Notes: a model not told the origin generated them from the letters alone. 49,340 bases of DNA from Bradyrhizobium sp. 138 (GCF_023074075.1 NZ_JADPKT010000099.1:1-49340), one strand, 5' to 3'; counted from the stretch's first letter, positions 32,342 through 40,943 are shown. Made by a program: numbers and translations.

Positions 32342-32608
32342 CTAACCGAAGCGCAGCCGCGAACGCTCCCTCGCCTTTTCCGCCTCGATCTCGCGGTCGC
32401 GCGCCGGCGCATGGGTGTGCAGCGAAGTCAGGAGCTTTCGCGCGGCCTCCGAGACCTCCGCCACCGCACGGTCGAACGCCGCCTCGTTGCCCTGCGACGG
32501 CTTGTTGAAACCGGACAATTTTCGCACGAACTGGAGTGCGCTGGCGTGGATCTCATCCTCCGTTGCCGGCGGCTCGAAGTTGAACAGCGTCTTGATGTTG
32601 CGGCACAT
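32342..32608 (-). CDS. DUF2277 family protein
   Basis: An 88-residue protein that starts MCRNIKTLFNFEPPATEDEI, the hallmark of DUF2277, followed by the helix ASALQFVRKLSGFNKPS and a second helix FDRAVAEVSEAARKLL. The function of the family is not established. ATG 32608 is the family start; in-frame sequence upstream is Arg-rich and not coding-like. The tail (EIEAEKARERSRLRFG) is charged. The gene is divergent from the alpha/beta hydrolase gene across about 130 bp. Confidence 0.88.
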   Translation of the reverse strand: MCRNIKTLFNFEPPATEDEIHASALQFVRKLSGFNKPSQGNEAAFDRAVAEVSEAARKLLTSLHTHAPARDREIEAEKARERSRLRFG

Positions 32609-32736
32609 GCAGGCTCTCTCCGGATGTTTCCTTGAAGACGGTCGGCGGAGCTGAAATCCTACATCCTTTCTCCGCACTTCTGCTAAGTTCCGCCGCAACG
32701 CGGCCGCCGACCATGAGCCGCAATGGGGAGAGAAAC

Positions 32737-33798
32737 ATGAAGGTGCTTTGCGCGGCGCTGTCGACCGTCCTGTTGTCCGTTTCGATGTCGGCCACGGCTG
32801 CCGACTATCCTGCCCCCAAACAAGGCGACTGGATCGCCAGGGATTTCAAGTTCCACACCGGTGAGACCATGCCGGAGCTGAAGCTGCACTACACCACAAT
32901 CGGTGAGCCCACCGGCCAACCGGTGCTGGTGCTGCATGGCACCGGCGGCTCGGGCGCCAGCATGCTGGGGCCTGCCTTCGGTGGTGAGCTGTTCGGCGCG
33001 GGGCAGCCGCTCGACGCCTCCAAATATTACATCATCATTCCCGACAATATCGGCCACGGCAAATCGTCGAAGCCCTCCGACGGGATGAAGACGAGCTTCC
33101 CGAAATACAATTACGACGACATGGTCGAGGCGCAGCATCGCCTGGTGACGGAAGGCCTCGGCGTCAAGCATCTGCGGCTCGTCATCGGCAATTCGATGGG
33201 CGGCATGCACACCTGGCTGTGGGGTGAGAAATATCCGAAGGCGATGGATGCGCTGATCCCGATGGCCTCGCAGCCGACCGAAATGGCGTCGCGCAACTGG
33301 ATGCTGCGGCGGATCATGCTCGACACCATCCGCAACGACCCCGACTACAACGGCGGCAACTACACCAGCCAGCCGCGCATGATGAAATATGCCATCACCG
33401 CCTACGGCATCGCGAGCATCGGCGGCACGCTGGCCTATCAATCGCAGGCGCCGACCGCGGCGAAGGCCGACAAGATCGTCGACGACCGGCTGGCGACGCC
33501 GATCACGGCGGATACCAACGACTTCGTCTATCAGTGGGAATCCTCGCACGACTACAATGCCGGCGAGAAGCTGGAGGCGATCGAAGCCTCGCTGCTGCTG
33601 ATCAATTCCGCCGACGACGAGCGCAACCCGCCCGAGACCGGTATTACCGACGCTGCGATGAAGCGGGTCAGGAACGGCCGCCTGTTCCTGATCCCCGCGA
33701 GCACCGAGACTCGCGGCCACGGCACCACCGGCAATGCGAAATTCTACAGCGAGCAGGTGCGGCAGTTACTGGAGACTACGCCTCAGCGCGCGATGTAG
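32737..33798 (+). CDS. Alpha/beta hydrolase, secreted (homoserine acetyltransferase-like)
   Basis: A 353-residue exported hydrolase of the alpha/beta fold. A signal peptide ends near residue 22 (SATAADYP). The oxyanion region is LHGTGGSGAS, the nucleophile elbow is GNSMGG with Ser153, an acid candidate is in INSADDERNP and the His is in TRGHGTTGN. The overall form resembles the MetX-like hydrolase branch but with a signal peptide, so an amino-acid acetyltransferase role is unlikely. Substrate is unknown. GGGGAGAGAAAC precedes ATG 32737, and a hairpin with an AT tail follows the stop. Confidence 0.88.
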   Translation: MKVLCAALSTVLLSVSMSATAADYPAPKQGDWIARDFKFHTGETMPELKLHYTTIGEPTGQPVLVLHGTGGSGASMLGPAFGGELFGAGQPLDASKYYIIIPDNIGHGKSSKPSDGMKTSFPKYNYDDMVEAQHRLVTEGLGVKHLRLVIGNSMGGMHTWLWGEKYPKAMDALIPMASQPTEMASRNWMLRRIMLDTIRNDPDYNGGNYTSQPRMMKYAITAYGIASIGGTLAYQSQAPTAAKADKIVDDRLATPITADTNDFVYQWESSHDYNAGEKLEAIEASLLLINSADDERNPPETGITDAAMKRVRNGRLFLIPASTETRGHGTTGNAKFYSEQVRQLLETTPQRAM

Positions 33799-33834
33799 AT
33801 CGCCGTGCGCGCCGTCATATCGCAACGCATCATG

Positions 33835-33862
33835 TGCGGCGCTCCGGCGCCGCATATTATTT
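33835..33862 (+). terminator. Terminator after the alpha/beta hydrolase gene
   Basis: TGCGGCGC/GCGCCGCA stem with a 4-base loop, followed by TATTATTT. Confidence 0.65.
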
Positions 33863-33966
33863 GAGCATGCAATGCGCTGACAGCTCGGGCTTAATCGCAT
33901 CAACGATACGAATCGACGCGCGGGACAATCGCGCGCCACAGGCACGACACGCGACGAGGAGGACGC

Positions 33967-34320
33967 ATGCACAGGCTCGCACTGTGCGTTTGGCTGGCCG
34001 CGATGACGGCGCTGACGAGCGCCGCATTCGCGTTCGACAACGGGCAATACGATCACGTCCCGCCCGACATCCGCGCCTGGTTCAAGAGCGTGATCGCGCC
34101 GAACGGCGTGCCCTGCTGCGACATCTCCGACGGCCATCGCACCGATTACGACGTGCGCAGCGGCGCCTATTGGGTGCCGATCGAGGGGCAATGGATGGAG
34201 GTTCCCGAACGCGCGATCATCCGCGGCCAGGGCAATCCGGTCGGCCGGGCCGTGGTCTGGTACGTTCACCACCGCGGCGCCATCATCATCAGCTGCTTCG
34301 TGCCGGCCGATGCGGTGTGA
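33967..34320 (+). CDS. Hypothetical secreted protein
   Basis: A 117-residue exported protein. The signal peptide (MHRLALCVWLAAMTALTSAA, cleaved near AFA) is followed by FDNGQYDHVPPDIRAWFKSV and the motif GVPCCDISDGHRTDYDV, and a third Cys occurs near the end (IISCFVP). Similar short exported proteins with PCCD..DG..TDY are common in Rhizobiales, but none has a function known to me. GAGGAGG lies upstream of ATG 33967. It appears to be a single-gene transcript. Confidence 0.75.
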   Translation: MHRLALCVWLAAMTALTSAAFAFDNGQYDHVPPDIRAWFKSVIAPNGVPCCDISDGHRTDYDVRSGAYWVPIEGQWMEVPERAIIRGQGNPVGRAVVWYVHHRGAIIISCFVPADAV

Positions 34321-34397
34321 CGCGTCTTGATCGATTCCATTGGCTGGCGGCGGCACGATCGGGTAGCTTGCCGCCAAGCTGATGCGGAGGCACGCCG

Positions 34398-35000
34398 TTG
34401 ACCGATCTTTGCGCCGAAGACCTCGCCACCATCTATGCCAAGCCGAGCCCGCGTGTGATCGCGAAAGCGCGCCCGGCGATCGATGCGCATGCGAAGAAGT
34501 TCATCGAGATGTCGCCGTTCTGCGTGCTCGCGACATCGGGCGCGGACGGCAGCGTCGATGCCTCGCCACGCGGCGGCGGCATCGGCTTCGTTCACGTCGC
34601 CAATCCCAACCAGCTATTGATGCCTGACCGCTCCGGCAACAACCGGATCGACAGTTTCCGCAACGTCGTCGAAGGCTCGGGCTTCGTGCATCTCTTGTTC
34701 TTCGTGCCGGGGATCGACGAGACGCTGCGCGTCGGCGGACGCGGCACGCTGTCGGCCGATCCGGATCTGCTCGCTTCCATGGTGGAATTCGGCAAGCCGC
34801 CGCGTGCGGTGCTGAACGTCGCGGTCAGCGAAGTCTATTTCCACTGCGGCAAGGCGCTGATGCGCTCGAAGCTGTGGTCATCGGACAAGGTGCAGCGCTC
34901 GGTGATGCCGAGCATCGTCGAGGTCATTCACGACCAGACAGGCCTTGGCGAACCGGCAAGCCAGGCGACCGTGGAAGAGCTCTACAAGACGCAGCTGTAG
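34398..35000 (+). CDS. Pyridoxamine 5'-phosphate oxidase-family flavoprotein, TTG start
   Basis: A 200-residue flavin-binding split-barrel protein. The pattern PFCVLATSGADGSVDASPRG followed by LLMPDRSGNNRIDSFRNVVE is the FMN-binding region of the PPOX branch, of the MSMEG_1061-like group, rather than PdxH itself. The C-terminal VYFHCGKALMRSKLW is typical. Start TTG 34398 has GGAGG seven bases upstream; no in-frame ATG lies before the domain. Enzyme activity is not proven for the subgroup, and redox or F420-type roles are possible. Confidence 0.85.
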   Translation: MTDLCAEDLATIYAKPSPRVIAKARPAIDAHAKKFIEMSPFCVLATSGADGSVDASPRGGGIGFVHVANPNQLLMPDRSGNNRIDSFRNVVEGSGFVHLLFFVPGIDETLRVGGRGTLSADPDLLASMVEFGKPPRAVLNVAVSEVYFHCGKALMRSKLWSSDKVQRSVMPSIVEVIHDQTGLGEPASQATVEELYKTQL

Positions 35001-35028
35001 GCTCGGAGCGTTCGCCGCTCGATCAGAC

Positions 35029-35110
35029 CGTCATGCCCGGGCTTGTCCCGGACATCCACGTCTTTGTCGTGCAGCTACGCGGGGATGGCCGGGTCAAGCC
35101 CGGCCATAAC
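35029..35110. repeat. Inverted repeat pair of the CCCGGGCTTGTCCCGG type
   Basis: CCCGGGCTTGTCCCGGA and GGCCGGGTCAAGCCCGGCC face each other between convergent genes. Same family as 3.41-3.50 kb. Confidence 0.7.
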
Positions 35111-35134
35111 GAATGGAGGGAGCCGGGCCGGAGC

Positions 35135-35623
35135 TTAGTGCCCCTCGCCCTCAAGCCCGCCGACATGCTTCTGGGTGTAGAGCTCGAGGCCAATGCGGCC
35201 GATCAGATCGAGCTGGGTTTCGAGGAAGTCGATGTGGTGCTCCTCATCGCTCATCAGCTTCTCGAACAGGTCGCGCGTGACGTAGTCCTTGGCGCCATGG
35301 CAGTAGGTCGCCGCTTCCTGGTAGAGCGCCCGCGCGCTCATCTCGGCGGCGAGATCGCACTCGATGATCTCCTTGACGTTCTGGCCGATGCGCAGGGGAT
35401 CGAGCACCTGCATGTTCGGGAAGCCGTCGAAGAACAGGATGCGCGCGGTGAGCTTGTCGGCATGCTCCATCTCCTCGATGGACTCCTTGCGCCAGACCTT
35501 GGCCATGTCGAGGAGGCCCCAATTGTCGAGGAAGCGGTAGTGCAGCCAGTACTGGTTGATCGCAGTCAGCTCGTGACGCAGCGCCTTGTTGAGATAGTCG
35601 ATGACTTTTGCGTCGCCCTGCAT
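35135..35623 (-). CDS. bfr: Bacterioferritin
   Basis: A 162-residue subunit of the 24-mer iron-storage protein. The ferroxidase ligands fall at the canonical positions: Glu18, Glu51, His54, Glu94, Glu127 and His130. The haem ligand Met52 is also in place (EEMEHAD). Length is normal. The gene is downstream of bfd on the same strand with a 132-bp gap that holds a perfect Irr-type palindrome at 35667-35683, so it probably has its own iron-regulated promoter. The protein oxidises and stores Fe as a ferric mineral core in the cytoplasm. Confidence 0.96.
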   Translation of the reverse strand: MQGDAKVIDYLNKALRHELTAINQYWLHYRFLDNWGLLDMAKVWRKESIEEMEHADKLTARILFFDGFPNMQVLDPLRIGQNVKEIIECDLAAEMSARALYQEAATYCHGAKDYVTRDLFEKLMSDEEHHIDFLETQLDLIGRIGLELYTQKHVGGLEGEGH

Positions 35624-35666
35624 GGTTCACTCCAGCTCTTGCAGTCCAAATCGGCCCTAAACCGAG

Positions 35667-35683
35667 TTTAGAACGCTTCTAAA
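35667..35683. promoter_or_regulatory. Irr box / iron control element upstream of bfr
   Basis: TTTAGAA, CGC, TTCTAAA: a perfect 7-bp inverted repeat matching the Irr-binding consensus of rhizobia. It lies about 44 bp upstream of the bfr start codon, a position suited to repression under low iron. Confidence 0.75.
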
Positions 35684-35755
35684 TCAGTTTGCGCGCGAGG
35701 GCAACCAGCTACGGAGACGCAGCCGGGGAAAAGCTCAGCCGATCGTATGGAGATT

Positions 35756-36028
35756 TCAGCAGGCCGCGAGGGCGAACTGAGCGGGCTCGGCCGTCTCGTC
35801 ATTGGCGGCCACGGTGTGGCTGTGCGGGCAGCCGGCACAGCAGGACTGGGCGCAGGGGCCAAGGGCTTCGTCGATGATGGTCTTGATCGTCCGCGCGCAT
35901 CGGCCACATTCGGCGCTACAGCCGAGACATCCATAGACCTGCTTGGCATGGCGCACGGCGTCGTCGGACTCGGCGAGGGCGGCGCGGATGTCGTCATCGC
36001 TCAGCACGTTACAGGAACAAACGATCAT
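35756..36028 (-). CDS. bfd: Bacterioferritin-associated ferredoxin (2Fe-2S)
   Basis: A 90-residue protein that binds a 2Fe-2S cluster and reduces the ferric core of bacterioferritin to release iron. The CxC at residues 4-6 and the CGRC pair (Cys41, Cys44) are the expected ligands of the BFD fold. A further CLGC (34-37) and a Cys-rich extension (CAQSCCAGCPHS) follow, giving more cysteines than the E. coli protein of 64 residues. It is located upstream of bfr on the same strand. An imperfect Irr-type palindrome lies about 110 bp upstream. Confidence 0.9.
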   Translation of the reverse strand: MIVCSCNVLSDDDIRAALAESDDAVRHAKQVYGCLGCSAECGRCARTIKTIIDEALGPCAQSCCAGCPHSHTVAANDETAEPAQFALAAC

Positions 36029-36137
36029 GGAAGCGGCAGGCCCTTCGGTGATGCACCATCATCGATATTTAACGGGCCGGCCGGATGCAAAAGGAAAAAG
36101 CGGTATTTGAAGCTATTCCAAACTGGCCCAATGACAG

Positions 36138-36154
36138 CCTAGAACGGCTCTAAA
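36138..36154. promoter_or_regulatory. Imperfect Irr box upstream of bfd
   Basis: CCTAGAA, CGG, CTCTAAA. The inner TAGA/TCTA arms are symmetric and three outer bases differ from the perfect site near bfr. The bfd start codon is at 36028. Confidence 0.5.
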
Positions 36155-36188
36155 ATCGAGCGTTGCGCTGGATCAAGATGAGAGCGGA

Positions 36189-36494
36189 TTAGTCGCCGCC
36201 GCCTCCGCTACCGTCGCCGCCGCCGCCTCCGCAATCCCCGCCGCTACTGCCGCTATCACTGCTGGAACAGCTGCCGCCGTCGCTTGAGCTCCCCGAACCT
36301 CCGCTGGAAAACCAGCTCCCCAGCGAGAAGCCGTCGCTCGTCCCGGAATAGCTGTCGCCGCCACTCCCGCCATCGCTGCCGGCTGTAGCGCGGGTGCGCC
36401 GGCCGCGGTTCTGGAGATGTGTGATCAAGCCGTAGCCGATCGCGAAAACGATTCCGGCAGCAATCAGTGCATTGACCATCGCGTTGCCCATCAT
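36189..36494 (-). CDS. Single-pass membrane protein with Ser/Gly-rich low-complexity tail
   Basis: A 101-residue protein. One membrane helix near the N-terminus (ALIAAGIVFAIGYGLI) is followed by a short basic stretch (RGRRTRA) and a tail of about 60 residues almost wholly Gly, Ser, Asp and Cys. Four Cys residues lie in the tail (GGSCSSSDSG, GGDCGGGG). ATG 36494 has GGGAGGCG upstream. No family is recognised. The composition recalls small TM proteins with SSGGGG tails seen in other bacteria, whose role is unknown. Confidence 0.6.
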   Translation of the reverse strand: MMGNAMVNALIAAGIVFAIGYGLITHLQNRGRRTRATAGSDGGSGGDSYSGTSDGFSLGSWFSSGGSGSSSDGGSCSSSDSGSSGGDCGGGGGDGSGGGGD

Positions 36495-36628
36495 CGCCTC
36501 CCTGGCAGAGCCGCGCTCCATATTAATTGGTCGCGTCCGGCAAAGGTGCCGTTCATTGATCATTCAAGCGAAATATGGAACTCTGCTCCCAAACAGTTCC
36601 CGCGTGTTTGTGTGAAAGGTCAGCCCGC

Positions 36629-36952
36629 ATGAAAAAGTCCCTCCTGGCAATCGCTGCCGTCGTCACCCTGGCCCTGACGGCCGGGACGCCGGCCCATGCC
36701 CAGCGCGGAGTCGCTGCCGGCGTTGCGGCCGGGATCATCGGCGGCGCCATTGTCGGCGGCGCACTGGCCTCTCCGTATTACTACGGACCCGGCCCGGGCT
36801 ATTACGAACCCGGCTATTACCCGCCCCGCTACTACGCGCCGGGTCCGGGGTATGTCTCCGACGGCTATTACGGTGGCGGCTGCGTCTGGCAGAAGCAACG
36901 CTTCTGGGACGGCTACGGCTGGCGCGTCCGCCGTGTCAGGGTCTGCGGCTGA
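36629..36952 (+). CDS. Secreted Gly-zipper/Tyr-rich protein, paralogue 1
   Basis: A 107-residue exported protein. The signal peptide (MKKSLLAIAAVVTLALTAGT, cleaved after AHA) is followed by a Gly-zipper segment (GVAAGVAAGIIGGAIVGGAL), a Tyr/Pro/Gly-rich stretch and a C-terminal block CVWQKQRFWDGYGWRVRRVR ending VCG. The same C-terminal block occurs in the gene at 37178. Two Cys residues bracket the WDGYGW motif and may pair. Function is unknown; Gly-zippers may insert in or lie on membranes. Confidence 0.78.
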   Translation: MKKSLLAIAAVVTLALTAGTPAHAQRGVAAGVAAGIIGGAIVGGALASPYYYGPGPGYYEPGYYPPRYYAPGPGYVSDGYYGGGCVWQKQRFWDGYGWRVRRVRVCG

Positions 36953-37177
36953 AGGCGTCGCGGCTGGTTCGCCTGGACCGGTTCATTACGGACGCGCCGT
37001 TCATCTCGGGGCCCGAAAAAGACCGCTTTTTCTCGTCACAGCTCCGTGTGCGTTTACCGTGGATTGACCAATTGCGCGCTTCCTAGCTGCACGGCCAATT
37101 CCACCAGCGTGTGCGTGAACCTTTGAAACCCGGGCGCCTCTAACAAGAGGAACCCATCTCCCAGGAGAGCCCTGAGC

Positions 37178-37462
37178 ATGAAGAAGACTCTTGTTGCCGC
37201 CCTCACGGTTGCGACGGTCGCCGGTTCGCTGGTGACCGCCACCCCGTCCGCCAAAGCCGGTGACGGCGTCGGCGCCGGTATCGCGGCCGGCCTGATCGGC
37301 GGCGCGATCGTCGGCGGCGCCATCGCGTCGAGCCGCCCCGCCTACGGCGGTCCGGTTTACGTGGCCGAGCCCGGCCCGCCGCCCCCGCCCTGCTACTGGC
37401 AGCGCCAGCGCTATTGGGACGGCTACGGCTGGGTCGTTCGCCCGGTCCGCGTCTGCTACTGA
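37178..37462 (+). CDS. Secreted Gly-zipper protein, paralogue 2
   Basis: A 94-residue exported protein. The signal peptide (MKKTLVAALTVATVAGSLVT, cleaved after AKA) is followed by the Gly-zipper segment GIAAGLIGGAIVGGAIASS, a Pro-rich spacer and CYWQRQRYWDGYGWVVRPVR ending VCY. It aligns along its whole length with the previous gene apart from the shorter Tyr-rich spacer, showing tandem duplication. CCCAGGAGAG precedes the start and a strong terminator follows the stop. Confidence 0.8.
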   Translation: MKKTLVAALTVATVAGSLVTATPSAKAGDGVGAGIAAGLIGGAIVGGAIASSRPAYGGPVYVAEPGPPPPPCYWQRQRYWDGYGWVVRPVRVCY

Positions 37463-37497
37463 TCTGATCGCACGGCGCTCGTCAGCGCCGCGATCGA

Positions 37498-37533
37498 AGC
37501 CCGGCCGAGACCATCGGCCGGGCTTTTTCTTTT
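37498..37533 (+). terminator. Strong terminator after Gly-zipper paralogue 2
   Basis: A perfect 11-bp stem AGCCCGGCCGA/TCGGCCGGGCT with a 5-base loop, then TTTTCTTTT. It lies between convergent genes. Confidence 0.9.
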
Positions 37534-37542
37534 GCCCCTGCG

Positions 37543-38787
37543 CTATCGCGCCGCCTGGATCGAGCGCAGCACCTCTTCGCTGGGCCAGCAATCAACCTTG
37601 AGGCCGGCCGATTTCTGATAGGCGCCGAGCGCCGCTCGCGTCAGCATGCCGGCCTTGCCGTCGATCTTGTCCTTGTAGAGCCCGACGCGGGTGAGACCGC
37701 GCTGCATGGTCTCGACATCCCTGGTGCGCAATTGCTTGGAGGCCGTCCAGGGCGTTGCGAACGGAAGCGGGCTCGTCATGCGGTCGCTGAGATGGCCGAC
37801 GAACAGCACATAGAGGTCGGAGAAATTGTATTCCTTGATGACGAAGTAGTTCTTCGTGGTCAGGAACGACGGGCCGTAGATGCCTTCCGGCTGAAGCAGC
37901 GAAGCAGGCTGCGCCTGCTCCGTGGCGTTCAGGCGTTGGCCGCGCACCGGCACAAACCCCTCGCGCAGCCACTGGCCGATCGGCTTCGTCACCTCCGGTA
38001 CGCCCGTCGTGCAATCGACCTTGGCCGGCGCCTGCACCTCGTAGGCCCAGCGCACGCCGCTCTGCCAGCCCTTGTTGACGAGCTGCTGCGCGGCGGAAGC
38101 CAGCGCATCGGGTACGGAATGCCAGATGTCGATGCGGTCGTCGCCGTCGAAGTCGACGCCGTGCTTGTAATATTCCGACGGCAGGAACTGCGTCAGCCCG
38201 GTGGCGCCCGCCCAGGACGAGCGCATGTCCTTGCGCATCACGACGCCCTCGCCCAGGATCTTGAGGGCGAGGATGAACTCGTTGCGGTACTGGTCCTTGC
38301 GTCGCCCGACATAGGCCTGCGTCGCCAGCACACGGACGAGATCGTAAGGCAGCGTGTAGCGGCCATAGTCTGTCTCACGGCCCCAGATCGCGAGCATCAC
38401 GGTTGCCGGCACGCCGGACTTCTTCTCGATCTCGCTCAGCGCGGCGCGATATTTCTCCAGCAGCCGCTGTCCCTCGCCCGCCAGCCGCGAGATCGAGGCT
38501 TCCTTGACGTAATCGGCCGGCACCTGCACGAACTCGGCCTGCGACGGCGCGCCGGTTGCGGGCCGTCCGGGCAGGATCAGGTCGGGCAGCTTGTAATCAG
38601 GCTCGAGCCCACGCGTCTGCTCGTCGAACGTCTTGCGCGAGACGCCTTCAGCCTGTGCCTCCGGCCAGAGCGAGGCGATGAACTGCGTGAAGGCCGCATC
38701 GGCCGAATAAACCGGAGTGGGCACGAGCAACGTGAGGAACAGAGCGGACATTACGGCCCGCAAACTCGATCGGTTCAGTCCGTTCAC
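37543..38787 (-). CDS. Lytic murein transglycosylase B-type (GH103) with peptidoglycan-binding domain
   Basis: A 414-residue exported enzyme. The signal peptide ends near residue 29 (VYSADA). The SLT_2 catalytic domain spans about residues 30-330, with the catalytic Glu138 in IWGRETDYGRY and FLPSEYYKHGVDFDGD following. The last 60 residues are a PG_binding_1 domain (VETMQRGLTRVGLYKDKIDG). It cleaves peptidoglycan glycan strands in the periplasm. GTG 38787 overlaps the upstream stop (GTGA), so it is translationally coupled to the coiled-coil gene. ATG 38751 is an alternative start. Confidence 0.9.
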   Translation of the reverse strand: MNGLNRSSLRAVMSALFLTLLVPTPVYSADAAFTQFIASLWPEAQAEGVSRKTFDEQTRGLEPDYKLPDLILPGRPATGAPSQAEFVQVPADYVKEASISRLAGEGQRLLEKYRAALSEIEKKSGVPATVMLAIWGRETDYGRYTLPYDLVRVLATQAYVGRRKDQYRNEFILALKILGEGVVMRKDMRSSWAGATGLTQFLPSEYYKHGVDFDGDDRIDIWHSVPDALASAAQQLVNKGWQSGVRWAYEVQAPAKVDCTTGVPEVTKPIGQWLREGFVPVRGQRLNATEQAQPASLLQPEGIYGPSFLTTKNYFVIKEYNFSDLYVLFVGHLSDRMTSPLPFATPWTASKQLRTRDVETMQRGLTRVGLYKDKIDGKAGMLTRAALGAYQKSAGLKVDCWPSEEVLRSIQAAR

Positions 38788-38984
38788 GCGTCAGCCAGAT
38801 CGAGACGTCGCTCTATTCTCTCGATGCGAACATCCATACGGTCGAGCCGGTTCGACATGTTGGCGTATTGGCTTTCCAGATTGCCGATACGCTGCTTCAT
38901 TTCACGGATATCGTCCCGCACGTCATCGACGGCGCCGCGGATGTGGCGCAGGAGCTCGAGGACCATGTTGTCAGGCTCAACCAT
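38784..38984 (-). CDS. Small coiled-coil protein
   Basis: A 66-residue protein made almost wholly of one charged helix with heptad spacing (IRGAVDDVRDDIREMKQRIG then NLESQYANMSNRLDRMD). It overlaps the transglycosylase gene by four bases (GTGA), so they share a transcript. Similar short coiled-coil proteins of unknown function are common in Bradyrhizobium. It could bind DNA or act as a protein tether; neither is shown. Confidence 0.7.
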   Translation of the reverse strand: MVEPDNMVLELLRHIRGAVDDVRDDIREMKQRIGNLESQYANMSNRLDRMDVRIERIERRLDLADA

Positions 38985-39059
38985 TGATCCACTTTATCAC
39001 AGACCTGACCTGATGAAAATGCCGGCTAACGCCCCTGCGAGCCGCAGGCGTGCTCGCCA

Positions 39060-40709
39060 TCACCGCGTCAGCTTCTTGTACTTCACGCGGTGCGGAATGA
39101 TGCTGTCCTGGCCGAGCCGGCGCATCTTGTCCTTCTCGTAATCCTGGAAGTTGCCCTCGAACCATTCGACGTGGCTGTCGCCTTCGAAGGACAGGATGTG
39201 GGTCGCGATACGGTCGAGGAACCAGCGATCATGGCTGATGATGACGGCGCAGCCGGCAAAGTCCTCCAGCGCCTCTTCGAGCGCGCGCAGCGTGTCGACG
39301 TCGAGGTCGTTGGTCGGCTCGTCGAGCAGCAGCACGTTGGCGCCGGACTTCAGCATCTTTGCCAGATGCACGCGATTGCGTTCACCGCCCGAGAGCGCGC
39401 CGACCTTCTTCTGCTGGTCTGCGCCCTTGAAGTTGAATGACGAGCAGTAGCCGCGCGAATTCACTTCCTTCTTGCCGAGCAGGATCAGCTCGTTGCCGCC
39501 GGAGATTTCCTCCCACACGGTCTTCTTGCCGTCGAGCGCGTCGCGCGACTGGTCGACATAGCCGAGATGCACGGTCTCGCCGACCGTGATCGTCCCCTTG
39601 TCCGGTGTTTCCTGCTTGGTGATCATCTTGAACAGCGTGGTCTTGCCGGCGCCGTTGGCACCGATCACGCCGACAATGCCGCCGGGCGGCAGCTTGAAGG
39701 TGAGATCGTCGATCAGCAGACGATCGCCGAAGCCTTTGCTGAGACCCTCGAAATCGACCACGTTGGCGCCGAGCCGCTCGGCGACGGGGATGATGATCTG
39801 CGCGGTCTGGGTCTGCTTCTCGCTCGCCTGCTTGAGCAGCTCCTCATAGCGCTGGTAGCGCGCTTTCGACTTGGCCTGACGCGCCTTGGGCGAGGAGGCG
39901 ACCCATTCCTGCTCGCGGGCCAGCGTCTTCTGGTGCGCGGCGTCCTCGCGTCCCTCCTGCTCCAGCCGCTTCTGCTTCTGCACCAGCCAGGACGAGTAAT
40001 TGCCCTCGTAGGGGATGCCGCGGCCGCGATCGAGCTCGAGGATCCAGCCGGTGACGTTGTCGAGGAAGTAGCGGTCGTGGGTGACGATCAGGATCGCGCC
40101 GGGATAGTTGCGCAAATGGCCTTCCAGCCACGACACGGATTCGGCGTCGAGATGGTTGGTCGGCTCGTCCAGCAGCAGCAGCTCGGGCTGGTCGAGCAAG
40201 AGGCGGCACAGCGCGACGCGGCGGCGCTCACCGCCCGAGAGTTTCGTGACATCGGCATCGTCGGGCGGACAGCGCAGCGCGTCCATGGCTTGGTCGACCT
40301 TGCTGTCGAGATCCCACAGGCCCTGGGCCTCGATCTCGTCCTGCAGCTTGGTCATCTCGTCGGCGGTCTCCTCCGAATAGTTGACCGCGAGCTCGTTGTA
40401 GCGGTCGAGGATCGCCTTCTGCTTGGCGACGCCCTGCATCACGTTCTCGCGCACGGAGAGCTTCGGATCGAGGTGCGGCTCCTGTTCGAGATAGCCGACA
40501 CGCGCGCCCTCGGCGACCCAGGCCTCGCCGGTATATTCCTTGTCGAGGCCGGCCATGATCTTGAGCAGCGTCGACTTGCCCGAGCCGTTGACGCCGAGCA
40601 CGCCGATCTTGGCGTCCGGATAGAACGACAGGTGGATGTTATCGAGCACCTTCCGGGTCGGGTAGCTCTTGGTCAGGCCCTGCATGAAATAGATGAACTG
40701 GCGCGCCAT
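39060..40709 (-). CDS. ettA: Energy-dependent translational throttle protein EttA (ABC-F)
   Basis: A 549-residue ABC-F ATPase with two ABC cassettes and no membrane domain, which binds the ribosomal E site and gates the first elongation steps according to ATP/ADP level. Cassette 1 has GVNGSGKS, LSGGERRR and LLLDEPTNHLDAESV. Cassette 2 has GANGAGKT, LSGGERNRVHLAK and DEPTNDLDVDTL. The short arm and P-site tether linker (around ERLGANVVDFEGLSKGFGDR) fit EttA. The N-terminus MARQFIYFMQGLTKSYP fixes ATG 40709. It lies upstream of the coiled-coil and transglycosylase genes, with a gap of about 75 bp. Confidence 0.95.
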   Translation of the reverse strand: MARQFIYFMQGLTKSYPTRKVLDNIHLSFYPDAKIGVLGVNGSGKSTLLKIMAGLDKEYTGEAWVAEGARVGYLEQEPHLDPKLSVRENVMQGVAKQKAILDRYNELAVNYSEETADEMTKLQDEIEAQGLWDLDSKVDQAMDALRCPPDDADVTKLSGGERRRVALCRLLLDQPELLLLDEPTNHLDAESVSWLEGHLRNYPGAILIVTHDRYFLDNVTGWILELDRGRGIPYEGNYSSWLVQKQKRLEQEGREDAAHQKTLAREQEWVASSPKARQAKSKARYQRYEELLKQASEKQTQTAQIIIPVAERLGANVVDFEGLSKGFGDRLLIDDLTFKLPPGGIVGVIGANGAGKTTLFKMITKQETPDKGTITVGETVHLGYVDQSRDALDGKKTVWEEISGGNELILLGKKEVNSRGYCSSFNFKGADQQKKVGALSGGERNRVHLAKMLKSGANVLLLDEPTNDLDVDTLRALEEALEDFAGCAVIISHDRWFLDRIATHILSFEGDSHVEWFEGNFQDYEKDKMRRLGQDSIIPHRVKYKKLTR

Positions 40710-40943
40710 CGGTCCCGAAAACCTTCGATTTGAGGAAATTTGCTTCGCCTGCGATGTAGCGATCCCGCCCCCAAAGGGCAACGTTTTCCGTCCGTTCACC
40801 ACGGATGAATACGGAACGGACACCATCCGGACACCGATCCGGACAATTGAAACCATCTTTTAATAAATCAGGCAGAAAGCTCGGTTTCGCGCGGAAACAG
40901 CGCCACCCGCTCAGAATGAACGGGAGCACAGCGAGGCCGCATC

